From Actinotignum schaalii_C (GTDB taxonomy: Bacteria; Actinomycetota; Actinomycetes; Actinomycetales; Actinomycetaceae), in NCBI RefSeq assembly GCF_034119425.1, contig NZ_JAWUEL010000004.1, positions 1-64,000 of the forward strand: 64,000 bases of DNA, read 5' to 3'. Shown piece after piece: positions 53,101-60,739 of the stretch. Position 1 is the stretch's first letter. The number at the start of each line of letters is the position of its first letter. Made by a program: the position numbers and the translations under genes. The notes under the pieces were generated by a model that was not told the DNA's origin, made no database searches, and was given only the letters and a program-made list of their open reading frames with translations.

Positions 53101-53837
53101 TGCGAACCATCGCCGCGAATACCGACCTCGGGGCCGGCACCCAGGTTGCCATGAAGGACCTCGAAATCCGCGGGGCGGGCAATATGCTCGGCGGCGAACA
53201 ATCCGGCCATATTGAGGGCGTTGGTTTCGATTTGTACGTGCGCATGGTCTCCGAAGCGGTCGCGAAAATACGTGGGGAGATTCCGGGCGACGACGACGCC
53301 AGCAGCGATGTGCGCATTGAGCTGCCGGTGGAAGCCTACCTGCCCGAAGATTACGTGCCTTCCGAACGGTTGCGCCTGGAGATTTACACCAAGTTGGCGG
53401 CTTCGCGCGGGGAGGCCCAACGCGAGGAAATTCGCGCGGAATTGCGCGACCGCTACGGGGAGATTCCCGAGGTGGCCGCGCGGCTTTTCCGGATAGCGCA
53501 GCTGCGTGACCTGGCGCGCAGTGCCGGGCTGGAGGAAATTACCCAGATGGGGCGCAATGTGCGTTTCACACCGGTGGCGCTGCCTGACTCGCGGCAAGCT
53601 CGGCTCAAGCGCTTGTATCCGGGGGCGATGCTCAAGCCGGCGGTTCGAGTCCTCATGGTTCCTGTTCCGCCGGCGCCTGCCGCTGGAAGCGGCGGGTCTG
53701 GAAGCACACGGCCGGTGTCGCTCGGGGTGGCGCAGACGTCCGCGCGCCTCGGAAGTGGAGCACCCATGGAAGGTGATGAGCTGCTCGAGTGGGTGTCCAA
53801 TCTCATCACCGCGGTATTTATTTCCTCAGTGGGGTAG
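50199..53837 (+). CDS. mfd: Transcription-repair coupling factor
   Basis: This 1212-aa ATP-dependent translocase removes stalled RNA polymerase and recruits UvrA. The order is: UvrB-like N-terminal module, RNA polymerase-interaction domain (LTPGDFVVHDRHGVGRFVRM), RecG-like motor with Walker A GDVGYGKTEIAVRAAF, DEEQ box VIDEEQRFGVEHKE, TATPIPRTLEM, the TRG segment, and the C-terminal UvrA-masking domain. An Ala/Gly/Thr-rich insert around residues 325-395 (GGTTKNDDAGAAVAAREP) contains the ACGACGACGC word. A second copy lies in GDDDASSD near residue 1030. The start is GTG 50199. It is encoded 59 bp after pth. Confidence 0.96.
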   Translation: MQLESLLPLIGADPALSGAAASTATRLDIPMPRGVVPPALAYLTHGGDSVTGPAASHPLHVAITASGREAEILEGAMRAYLPAEQIAVFPSWETLPHERLSPRSDTVARRLLTLRRLAHPEEFEPLRLLIMPVRALLQPITRGLGDLAPVRIRLHEDAPMEEVENALVNAAYTRVDIVERRGQFAVRGGILDVFPPTERHPIRVEFFGDTVDEIRTFSVGDQRSMEEREELYAPPCREILLTESVRTRARALISELPGATDMLDKIAAGIAPEGMESLTPVLVDGMDAVVDVLPATARLLIIEPERVDQRAESLIATTEEFLAAAWSAAAAGGTPPVQANAASFASVTATRAEALKRGQAWWTLGGFSGNVASTGGTTKNDDAGAAVAAREPRKFLGKVDEALAAIGEQARRGVRQVLVVDGPGLARRYAEQLGELGVPASAVAELPAHFESGVVYVVAAPIAEGFVMEGQQLGVYAGADLTGRGGSSTRDMRTLPKRRRKNAVDPLSLTPGDFVVHDRHGVGRFVRMEKRAIGGKGGQREYIVLEYAPSRRGGPPDQLWVPTDQLDQVSKYSGGESPSLNKMGGADWEKTKSKARAATRKIASELIRLYAQRMATPGIAFSPDTPWQRELEDAFAYVETPDQLHTIDEVKADMEKPVPMDRLISGDVGYGKTEIAVRAAFKAVQDGRQVAVLVPTTLLVEQHRETFEERYAGFPVRVAALSRFQSPRESEEVISGLAAGSIDVVIGTHRLLTGNVRFKALGLVVIDEEQRFGVEHKETLKQMYPNIDVLSMSATPIPRTLEMAVTGVREMSTLATPPEERHPILTYVGARENRQISAAIRRELLRDGQVFYVHNRVGDMGRVAAQLGELVPEARIAVAHGKMSERDLENVIQNFWDHEIDVLICTTIVETGLDISNANTLIVDNADKLGLSQLHQLRGRVGRGRERAYAYFLYDPDRALTETSLERLRTIAANTDLGAGTQVAMKDLEIRGAGNMLGGEQSGHIEGVGFDLYVRMVSEAVAKIRGEIPGDDDASSDVRIELPVEAYLPEDYVPSERLRLEIYTKLAASRGEAQREEIRAELRDRYGEIPEVAARLFRIAQLRDLARSAGLEEITQMGRNVRFTPVALPDSRQARLKRLYPGAMLKPAVRVLMVPVPPAPAAGSGGSGSTRPVSLGVAQTSARLGSGAPMEGDELLEWVSNLITAVFISSVG

Positions 53838-54148
53838 CAGCGGGTTTAGCAGCGGGCTATTCCGGACTTGCGGCCGGTGTTCCCGGCTCGCTGGCCTGCC
53901 CGCATACGCACCGCTGTGACGGTTTTGCATTTGAAGCATCTTTATTAATACTGCCGTAATTTGATAACTTAAATCGTACGTTGTGGCGGTGGAATCGATG
54001 GGCTGGGCTACGGGTACCCGCGTGGAAAGCTGGCGCGCTCGTGTGCTTATGTTCGTTAGGGGCGCCTAAGTCCAAGAAATGGGATGACGCAACGGCACCG
54101 ATGGTGGCGGCTACCTGTGGCGTGGCTGCTGAGAGCGTAAGGAAGAAT
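53838..54148. other. 311-bp intergenic region after mfd
   Basis: Apart from an AT-rich stretch at about 53935-53980, likely carrying the promoter of the downstream surface protein, no feature is recognised. No clear terminator hairpin is seen directly after mfd. Confidence 0.45.
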
Positions 54149-55815
54149 ATGAAGAAAGTACTCAGAGGTGTCGTGGCTGCCGCGACCGCCTGCACAGTGA
54201 TGCTGGGCGGTGCGGGCGCGGCTCTCGCGGATTCGACACGCCTGAACGAAGCCACCGCGCCGCTTGCTTCGGAGGTGTCTTCGGGTGCCGGAGCTGCGGG
54301 CGCTGCCGATGCAGGCGCGCCGGCCCCTGCCGCCGCTGCTGATACCAGTACTGCCGACTACGCTGCGGGCAAGATTAATGAAGCCTTGGGGGCTACCCCT
54401 GCCGATCAGGCCGATGCCTGGATGGTCAGTGCGCTGCAGAATCAGGCCTCTCACTACTCCAAGGCCTATGTGGACCAGCGTTTCGTTGCGGCCGCCCAAA
54501 CCTATGTGAATGCCTATTCCAACGGGGTATCCGAGCTGGACAAGGCCATTGTTGAAGTAACCAAGACGGCTAAAACCGTTGCGGAAATGGATCGCCGGGT
54601 CAACGAAGAATTCCAGAAGTCCGCGGCCGGAAATAAGAGCGAAGTTGTCCAGAAGATTCGTTCCTGCATCGACCTCGCCAAGCAGGGCAAGAGCAAGGAA
54701 TTCAACCAGTGCCTCAACGGCATTATCGTGCTGCAGAATCTCGAAGCCTACGAGAAGATGATTATTGCGGGTGACGCGGTGCTCAACGGGGATGTTTCCT
54801 ATATTGATGCGGACACCCTCGCCCAGCTCAAGAAAGACGTTGCCTACCTGCGTGAAGCGGCGGCGTACCGCCCCGAAGCTGAGAAACTGACCGGGAAGAC
54901 GTGGTGGAAGGATATTGATCCGGCTACCATTACCCCGCTTGGGGATGCTGAATATGCTCGCCTGGAACAGCTGCGCTGGATTATCTCCGGCGAAAAGGAA
55001 TTCAACGGCGTGAAAACCACCTACGGGCAGAGCTCGAACCGGGTGCGTGATTTGGTCCGCAAGGCGGGCTCTCTCAAGGCCAAGGCTGATACCGCTGCCC
55101 TTATCGCGGGCTTGCAGAACCCGGTGGTGCGCAATGCGGCCCAGCAGCTTTTCGATGCTGCCCCGGATAACTACGCTGCCGATACCTTCTCCCATGTGCT
55201 TCCGCTCCTTGATGCCTGGGCTACCAAGCTGAGTGAAGCGAAAGCCGCTATTGAAGCCGAACAGGCCGCTCAGCTCAAGGCCCTGGCCGCGCTGGATTGC
55301 GCTCCGCAAGCCGCGCGTACCCAGGCCGAAGCCGATATTCAGGCAGCCACCGCTGCGGCACTCGAGAAACTCAATCCGGTTGTGGACGAAGGCGTGCTCG
55401 CTGAGATCACTGCCGAACACGCAGCAACCGTGCGTGGCGCCGTCCATAACGTTGCTTCCCTCAAGGAATGCACACCCGCGGACCCGACCCGACCCAGCCG
55501 GCGCAACCGACGCAGCCTGCCGACCCGACCCAGCCGGCGCAGCCGACCGATCCGGATCAGCCCTCCCAGCCGGCCGCTCCGGCTCAGCCCGCGGATCCGA
55601 CCGCGTCCGCGCAGCCCACTGTGCCGGCACCCGCGGACCCGGCCCCGGCCGAATCCTCCAAGCCGGCCACTCCTGCTAAGCCCGGCAAGACCGTGGTGAA
55701 GAAGTCGGCGAAGAAGCTCCCGAATACCGGTGCGGAAGCCGCCTCCTTGGCGCTCCTCTCCGGTGTCCTGCTCACCGGCGGGGCGCTCGCGGTGCGGCGT
55801 CGTCGTGCCGCCTAA
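54149..55815 (+). pseudogene. LPNTG surface protein, frame shifted at a GACCC repeat
   Basis: ATG 54149 (AAGGAAG upstream) opens a signal peptide MKKVLRGVVAAATACTVMLG with cleavage near ALA|DS. About 430 residues of mainly helical, Ala-rich sequence with two Cys pairs follow. After KECTPADPT the frame is lost: translation continues to 55699 in a frame that gives an Arg/Pro-rich tail (516 aa in total). The other frame holds a Pro/Gln/Ala/Asp repeat stalk (DPTQPAQPTQPADPTQPAQP) and a perfect sorting signal LPNTG, hydrophobic helix and RRRRAA. Three GACCC units at 55481-55495 cause the shift; two units, as in the sister repeat at 55522-55531, restore a 553-aa anchored protein. In the present form the protein would be secreted but not anchored. 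Confidence 0.82.
55481..55495 (+). repeat. Pentanucleotide tract (GACCC)3 at the frameshift
   Basis: Three GACCC units, followed by AGCCGG. The next stalk repeat (55522-55531) has only two in the same context, which keeps frame. Confidence 0.9.
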
Positions 55816-55844
55816 ACGCGACCATTAAATGAGCTGATGCTCGG

Positions 55845-55892
55845 GCGGGCCCGGCACGTGCGATATACAAGCGCGTGCCGGGCCCGCTTTTT
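55845..55892 (+). terminator. Strong rho-independent terminator after the LPNTG gene
   Basis: A 14-bp perfect stem (55845-55858 with 55874-55887), a 15-nt loop and a TTTTT tail. Confidence 0.85.
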
Positions 55893-55956
55893 CGAAAAAC
55901 TAGTGACGTTTCATTTTTTTGCTCTAGGATGATAAAAGCACAACAAAGGAGTTGTT

Positions 55957-56301
55957 ATGACGATGAACGTGAGTCCGAATCTTCTAAAGAATTTTGCGCG
56001 GCGCACGTACGGCGTTGCGGGTGCGCTGTTGGTCATCGCGATTTTCCTCCAGATTGCGGGGCCCTTCGCCATGCTGGAGCTCAATGAGCTTTCCGCTGGC
56101 ACCGCCGATCCGGTCAAGGTTGGCGTGGCCTATGTGGTCAAGGTGCTCATGGACATCTTTACCCTGCAGCTGGCCGGGGTTGCCGCGCTCATCGCTTTCC
56201 TGGCTCACCCCGTGCTGACCTCGGTGGTGAAAGAGGAGGGGAGCGGGGCGGGCGTCGTCGTCGTACCTAACGGCGCAGCGGAAGAAACCACGGCGCACTA
56301 A
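55957..56301 (+). CDS. Small two-TM membrane protein of unknown function
   Basis: This 114-aa protein begins MTMNVSPNLLKNFARRTYG and has two TM helices (VAGALLVIAIFLQIAGPFAM and a second in LMDIFTLQLAGVAALIAFLA), then a short hydrophilic tail. The segment between them (NELSAGTADPVKVGVAYVV) would face outside. AAAGGAG precedes ATG 55957 at 6 nt, so translation is well supported. No family is recognised. Its end carries GCGTCGTCGTCGTAC, coding VVVVP. Confidence 0.7.
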   Translation: MTMNVSPNLLKNFARRTYGVAGALLVIAIFLQIAGPFAMLELNELSAGTADPVKVGVAYVVKVLMDIFTLQLAGVAALIAFLAHPVLTSVVKEEGSGAGVVVVPNGAAEETTAH

Positions 56302-56520
56302 ACTCTCCGCGCAAGTGCGTGAGCTAGTTAGCACCCGGGCGGTTCGCGCGCGGTGCCAAAGTCCCGAGTGGGCGAAAATCTTCGCGGCTCAGGGCGAAAA
56401 CGCCGAGTTAATCACGGCCTGAGCATGACGCGCGCGGGTGTTTTGAGAGACAATAGAAACAGCGGATATTCCGCGCAGGTAGCCACAACTATGTGGCACG
56501 GTCTATATGAAGGAGTACCT

Positions 56521-57801
56521 GTGGCATTCATTGAGGCAGTTAACGCCCGCGAAATTCTCGACTCCCGTGGCAACCCCACCGTTGAGGTTGAAGTTGTCCT
56601 GGATGATGGCACCTACAAGCGCGCATCGGTTCCCTCCGGCGCGTCCACCGGCGCCTTTGAAGCCGTGGAAAAGCGTGACGGTGATAAGGGTCGTTACCTC
56701 GGTAAGGGTGTCGAGCAGGCAGTGGAAGCGGTGAATGAAATCATCGCTCCGGAAATCATTGGCATGGACGCCAATGATCAGCGCGCTCTTGACGCGCTGC
56801 TCATTGACCTGGACGGCACGGATAACAAGGGCAAGCTCGGCGCGAACGCCATCCTGGGTGTGTCCCTCGCCGTGGCGCACGCCGCCGCCGAATCGGCCGG
56901 CCTGCCGCTCTACCACTACATTGGCGGCCCGAACGCCCACATCCTGCCCGTTCCCATGATGAACATCCTCAACGGTGGCTCGCATGCCGATTCCAACGTT
57001 GATATTCAGGAATTCATGATCGCCCCGATCGGCGCCGAAACCTTCAAGGAAGCGCTGCGCTGGGGTGCTGAGGTGTACCACACCCTCAAGAGCGTTCTCA
57101 AGGAACGCGGCCTGGCCACCGGCCTGGGCGATGAGGGCGGCTTCGCCCCCAACCTGGATTCCAACGCCGAAGCTCTGGACCTCATCGTCGAAGCGATCGA
57201 GCGCGCCGGCTACACCCCGGGCAAGGACTTCGGTCTTGCCCTGGACGTTGCCGCCACCGAATTCTTCGAGAACGGTGTTTACAAGTTTGAGGGCGGCACC
57301 AAGTCCTCGGACGAAATGATCGCCTACTACGAAGAGCTCGTGGAGAAGTACCCGCTCGTGTCCATCGAGGATCCGCTCTCGGAAGACGAATGGGATGCCT
57401 GGAAGAAGCTCACCTCCGAAATCGGTGACCGCGTCCAGATCGTTGGCGACGACCTCTTCGTCACCAACCCCACCCGCCTCCAGAAGGGCATCGAAACCAA
57501 GGCCGCGAACGCGCTCCTGGTGAAGGTGAACCAGATCGGTTCGCTGACCGAAACCCTCGAAGCCGTGGAGCTCGCGCACCGCAACGGCTTCCGCACGATG
57601 ACCTCGCACCGCTCCGGCGAAACCGAGGACACCACGATTGCGGATCTCGCGGTGGCCACCAACTCCGGTCAGCTCAAGACCGGTGCTCCGGCCCGCGGCG
57701 AGCGCATCAACAAGTACAACCAGCTGCTGCGCATCGAAGATGAACTCGGCGAGGACGCAGTCTACGCCGGTCGCGCTGCTTTCCCGCGCTTCAAGGCCTA
57801 A
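56521..57801 (+). CDS. eno: Enolase
   Basis: This 426-aa glycolytic enzyme converts 2-phosphoglycerate to phosphoenolpyruvate. AREILDSRGNPTVEVEV at the start, SVPSGASTGAFEAVE, the metal ligands in LALDVAATEF, SIEDPLSEDEW and VGDDLFVTN, the catalytic Lys in LVKVNQIGSL, and SHRSGETEDTTIADLAVAT are all present. GTG 56521 is chosen because AAGGAG stands 5 nt upstream and it matches the family start; the frame is open to 56353. The actinobacterial cluster eno-ftsB-DUF501-ppx follows. Confidence 0.97.
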   Translation: MAFIEAVNAREILDSRGNPTVEVEVVLDDGTYKRASVPSGASTGAFEAVEKRDGDKGRYLGKGVEQAVEAVNEIIAPEIIGMDANDQRALDALLIDLDGTDNKGKLGANAILGVSLAVAHAAAESAGLPLYHYIGGPNAHILPVPMMNILNGGSHADSNVDIQEFMIAPIGAETFKEALRWGAEVYHTLKSVLKERGLATGLGDEGGFAPNLDSNAEALDLIVEAIERAGYTPGKDFGLALDVAATEFFENGVYKFEGGTKSSDEMIAYYEELVEKYPLVSIEDPLSEDEWDAWKKLTSEIGDRVQIVGDDLFVTNPTRLQKGIETKAANALLVKVNQIGSLTETLEAVELAHRNGFRTMTSHRSGETEDTTIADLAVATNSGQLKTGAPARGERINKYNQLLRIEDELGEDAVYAGRAAFPRFKA

Positions 57802-57914
57802 GGCTCTGGAAGCTCTGGGCTGGCTAGCTGGGTAATCAGGTAGCCGGCGGCCTACGGATAGCGCTGAGTGCCGCTCCTTCTCTTCGGGGAAGGGGCGGCG
57901 CTTTGTTGCGTGAC

Positions 57915-58035
57915 CGTTTTCCGAGGTGTACTTCGCATGTACGACATCTGCACTACATCTCGGAAAACATATGCCACCCCGGTAGGGGGCGTGTGGCTAT
58001 TGAGTTTTGTGAGACTCGCGAGATTCTTGGAGGGC
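57915..58035 (+). repeat. Dispersed repeat family A, copy 2
   Basis: The arms GTTTTCCGAGGTGTA (57916-57930) and TACATCTCGGAAAAC pair at 14 of 15 positions. Inside is TGTACTTCGCATGTACGACA, and after the arms a CACCCCGGTAGGGGG mini-hairpin. It aligns with 18446-18566 over about 120 bp in the same orientation. Confidence 0.75.
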
Positions 58036-58081
58036 GCGCCCTATTCGCGGGCGGTGATGCCAGGCGCCTAGACTGGTAGCC

Positions 58082-59068
58082 ATGAGTGTTCGCCGTCCCC
58101 CCTCGCGCCCCGAGCGCAACCGCCGCATCTCCGTGCGCGGAACTCAGGGGAATCAAGGATCTGAGGCGAGCCAAAGAAATCAGGCGAACCGCCGGGACGC
58201 TGCGGCAAACTCCCGCTCGACCCCCTCAGCCCACACGGCCCACTCAGCTGCCCGTTCAGCCAGTTCTCCCGCTCGAGCCGGGTCCGCCTACCGTAGTGAA
58301 ACGTCACCGCGGCCGGGGGCTACCCCGCGGCCCGGAGCCAAGTCGCGTCCCGGAGGAAAGCCGTGGCAGGGCGGTAACCAGCGCCAAGCCACCATTAACC
58401 GCTCGGATAAAAGCAGCCGGCCCGGGCAGGGCGGCTCGCGGGGGAACAAATCCGGGAGAAACGGCCAGCGCCGGGCCATAAAAGTGGAAACCGGCCAGCG
58501 CCAGCACACCGTGAGCTTGCGAGCCGTAGCTATCGCGCTTTTCGCGATCCTTGCCATTATTATTGTGACTCCCACGGTTTCGCGTTTCTCAGAACAGCAG
58601 CACGAATTGCGGGCGGTGCGCGCGGAGCTAGAAGGTGTGCAGCAGCACACTCGGGAACTCGAAGTGGAAAAAGCTCTGTGGAACGACCCGGATTACGTGC
58701 GGGCCCAGGCTCGGGTGCGGCTCGGTTACGTTGTTCCCGGCCAGCGGCTCTTCGTGGGTGCGGACCCGAACGAGGGCACCGCCCAGGAGCAGCTGGAACA
58801 ACGGGTGGCCACCGTCAACCGCGAACGCCGCGCGAATACCCCGTGGTATATCACCGGGTGGGATTCCATCACCATCGCGGGTAATTCCGTGGACGGGCAG
58901 ATAGATAACCCGGACGAAGCCCCGATGTATACGCCGCCCACGCCGCAACCGGATAGCGCCACGCAGCCGGAAGGCGAAACCCCGGCGGAGAACTCGGCAC
59001 CCGCGCCGGCAGAACCACCCGCAGAACCGCCCGCAGAAGAATCCGCGCCCGCCCCCGAAGGAGAATAA
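58082..59068 (+). CDS. ftsB: FtsB/DivIC-family septum formation protein
   Basis: This 328-aa single-pass membrane protein is part of the divisome FtsQLB-type complex. About 140 residues of basic, Arg/Ser/Pro/Gly-rich cytoplasmic sequence precede one TM helix (AIALFAILAIIIVTPTVSRF), a coiled coil (LRAVRAELEGVQQHTRELEV) and the family motif KALWNDPDYVRAQARVRLGY. An acidic Pro/Glu/Ala-rich tail closes it. The gene is 2 bp before the DUF501 gene and both are probably translated together. Confidence 0.88.
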   Translation: MSVRRPPSRPERNRRISVRGTQGNQGSEASQRNQANRRDAAANSRSTPSAHTAHSAARSASSPARAGSAYRSETSPRPGATPRPGAKSRPGGKPWQGGNQRQATINRSDKSSRPGQGGSRGNKSGRNGQRRAIKVETGQRQHTVSLRAVAIALFAILAIIIVTPTVSRFSEQQHELRAVRAELEGVQQHTRELEVEKALWNDPDYVRAQARVRLGYVVPGQRLFVGADPNEGTAQEQLEQRVATVNRERRANTPWYITGWDSITIAGNSVDGQIDNPDEAPMYTPPTPQPDSATQPEGETPAENSAPAPAEPPAEPPAEESAPAPEGE

Positions 59069-59070
59069 GC

Positions 59071-59664
59071 ATGACCGATGTCCTCACCGAGCGCGATGTC
59101 ACCCCCGAGCTCCTCACCCGCATCGCCGCGAACGCCACCCCGCTGCGCCCCACCGACCGCGCCGAGGTAGCCGCCCAGCTCGGGCGTGTCCCTCGCGGCC
59201 TCGTCGGTATCGGTGCGCGCTGCGCCTGCGGCCGCCCCGCGGTCACTATCACCCTGCCGCGCCTCGGCCACGGCGAACCCTTCCCGACCCTCTTCTACCT
59301 GTGCCTGCCCTACCTGGTCAAAGAGATTTCTCGCCTGGAAGCGCGTGGGGAAATGGCCACCATGACCGCTGCTTTATCCGACGACGCCGCACTGCGGGCC
59401 GCCCACCTGGCCGCCCACGAATCCTATATAGCGCGCCGCTCCCTGCTGGGTGATGTTCCGGAAATCGCCGGGGTATCCGCCGGGGGTATGCCCGAGCGGG
59501 TTAAATGCCTGCACGCGCTGGCCGCCTACGCGCTGAGCGCGGGGCGGGGAGTATGCCCGCTGGGAGACCGTGCCCTTGACCTCGTGGATTGGGATTCCAC
59601 CACCTGCCACTGCGAGGATGCGCCCGATTCCCGCGATGATAAAACCAGCGCGGCAGCGCACTGA
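59071..59664 (+). CDS. DUF501-domain protein
   Basis: This 197-aa conserved actinobacterial protein is of unknown function. The typical features are CACGRPAVTITLPRLGHGEPFPTLFYLCLPYLVKEISRLEAR (positions about 47-88; three-Cys neighbourhood CRCACG-like), GMPERVKCLHALAAYALSAG and a C-terminal DWDSTTCHCED. The His/Cys residues could bind metal. It sits between ftsB and ppx as in many actinobacteria, suggesting a link to envelope growth or polyphosphate; this is inference. Confidence 0.88.
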   Translation: MTDVLTERDVTPELLTRIAANATPLRPTDRAEVAAQLGRVPRGLVGIGARCACGRPAVTITLPRLGHGEPFPTLFYLCLPYLVKEISRLEARGEMATMTAALSDDAALRAAHLAAHESYIARRSLLGDVPEIAGVSAGGMPERVKCLHALAAYALSAGRGVCPLGDRALDLVDWDSTTCHCEDAPDSRDDKTSAAAH

Positions 59665-59698
59665 GCCGCGGCGCACAAGAAAGGACATAGAACCGACC

Positions 59699-60739
59699 AT
59701 GGTGGTTTCAGCTACCTCCACGCCCTCTGCACTCGCCCCATTCACCGAGCCCTCGCAGCGGGTCGCCGGTATTGACTGCGGCACCAATTCCATTCGCCTC
59801 CTCATTGCCGATGTTCCCGGAACGGACGGCAGCTCCTTGAGTGACATCACCCGTCAGATGGAAATTGTGTACCTGGGTCAGGGCGTGGATGCCACCGGGC
59901 ACTTCGCCCCCGAAGCCCTCGAACGCACCCTCAACCAGGTCGATATTTACGCGCGCCTGTGCCGGGAAGCGGGGGTGACCTCCATTCGCTTTGCGGCTAC
60001 TTCCGCCACCCGCGATGCTGCCAACCGGGCGGAGTTCCTCGATGGGGTCATGGCCCGACTCGGGGTGCGCCCCCAGGTGCTCACCGGTGTCCAAGAAGCC
60101 CAGACCTCTTTCTCCGGCGCAATTTCCGCGCTGAGTTCACCCGGCTCCCCGGTGCTCCTTATTGACCTCGGGGGCGGCTCCACCGAACTCGTGCTCGGGC
60201 ACGCGGACGGCAGGGTGATAGCCAGCCATTCCATGGATATTGGCTCGGTGCGGATGCGCGAACGCCACCTGCGTCACGACCCGCCCACCCCGACCGAACT
60301 AGAAAATGCCCGCGCCGATATCCGCGCGGCCTTGGACGAAGCAGAGAAGCACGTTCCCCTCGGGAAGGCCGAACAGGTGGTTGGGGTGGCCGGTACCGTC
60401 ACCTCGGTAACCGCCACCTGGCTGGGCCTGGACACCTACGATTCGGCGGCCGTGCACGGCACCGCGATGCCGCTCGCCAGTATTGAGAAGGTAACCGACT
60501 GGTTTATCCACGCGCCCCTGGAGGAGCGCGCCGCGCTCGGCTTTATGCACCCGGGGCGGGCCCCCGTGATCGGAGCCGGCGCGCTGGTCTGGCAAGAAGT
60601 GGTGCGTCGCATTGCCGAGCGTCGCGCCGCCGCGGGTCGCCCGCTCGCCACCATTACCACGTCGGAACACGACATCCTTGACGGATTGGCCCTCTGGGCT
60701 GCCCGGGAACCTCAGCCATCGGCTCGGCCCACCGTTTAG
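59699..60739 (+). CDS. Exopolyphosphatase/guanosine pentaphosphate phosphatase family protein
   Basis: This 346-aa protein degrades polyphosphate or pppGpp. Ppx/GppA actin-fold motifs: AGIDCGTNSIRLLIAD, RFAATSATRDAANRAEF with the following GVQEAQTSFSGA, LLIDLGGGSTELVLG (phosphate 2) and VGVAGTVTSVTATWLGL. The single-domain length is usual for actinobacterial Ppx1/Ppx2. ATG 59699 is used; the AAAGGA box is about 14 nt away, so one of the following GTG codons is possible. Its last 4 bp overlap the end of nhaA on the other strand. Confidence 0.9.
   Translation: MVVSATSTPSALAPFTEPSQRVAGIDCGTNSIRLLIADVPGTDGSSLSDITRQMEIVYLGQGVDATGHFAPEALERTLNQVDIYARLCREAGVTSIRFAATSATRDAANRAEFLDGVMARLGVRPQVLTGVQEAQTSFSGAISALSSPGSPVLLIDLGGGSTELVLGHADGRVIASHSMDIGSVRMRERHLRHDPPTPTELENARADIRAALDEAEKHVPLGKAEQVVGVAGTVTSVTATWLGLDTYDSAAVHGTAMPLASIEKVTDWFIHAPLEERAALGFMHPGRAPVIGAGALVWQEVVRRIAERRAAAGRPLATITTSEHDILDGLALWAAREPQPSARPTV

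Noticed and set aside
50205..53597. 1130-codon antisense frame opposite mfd
   Set aside because: Shadow frame caused by GC-rich third positions; no family features, and mfd is certain.
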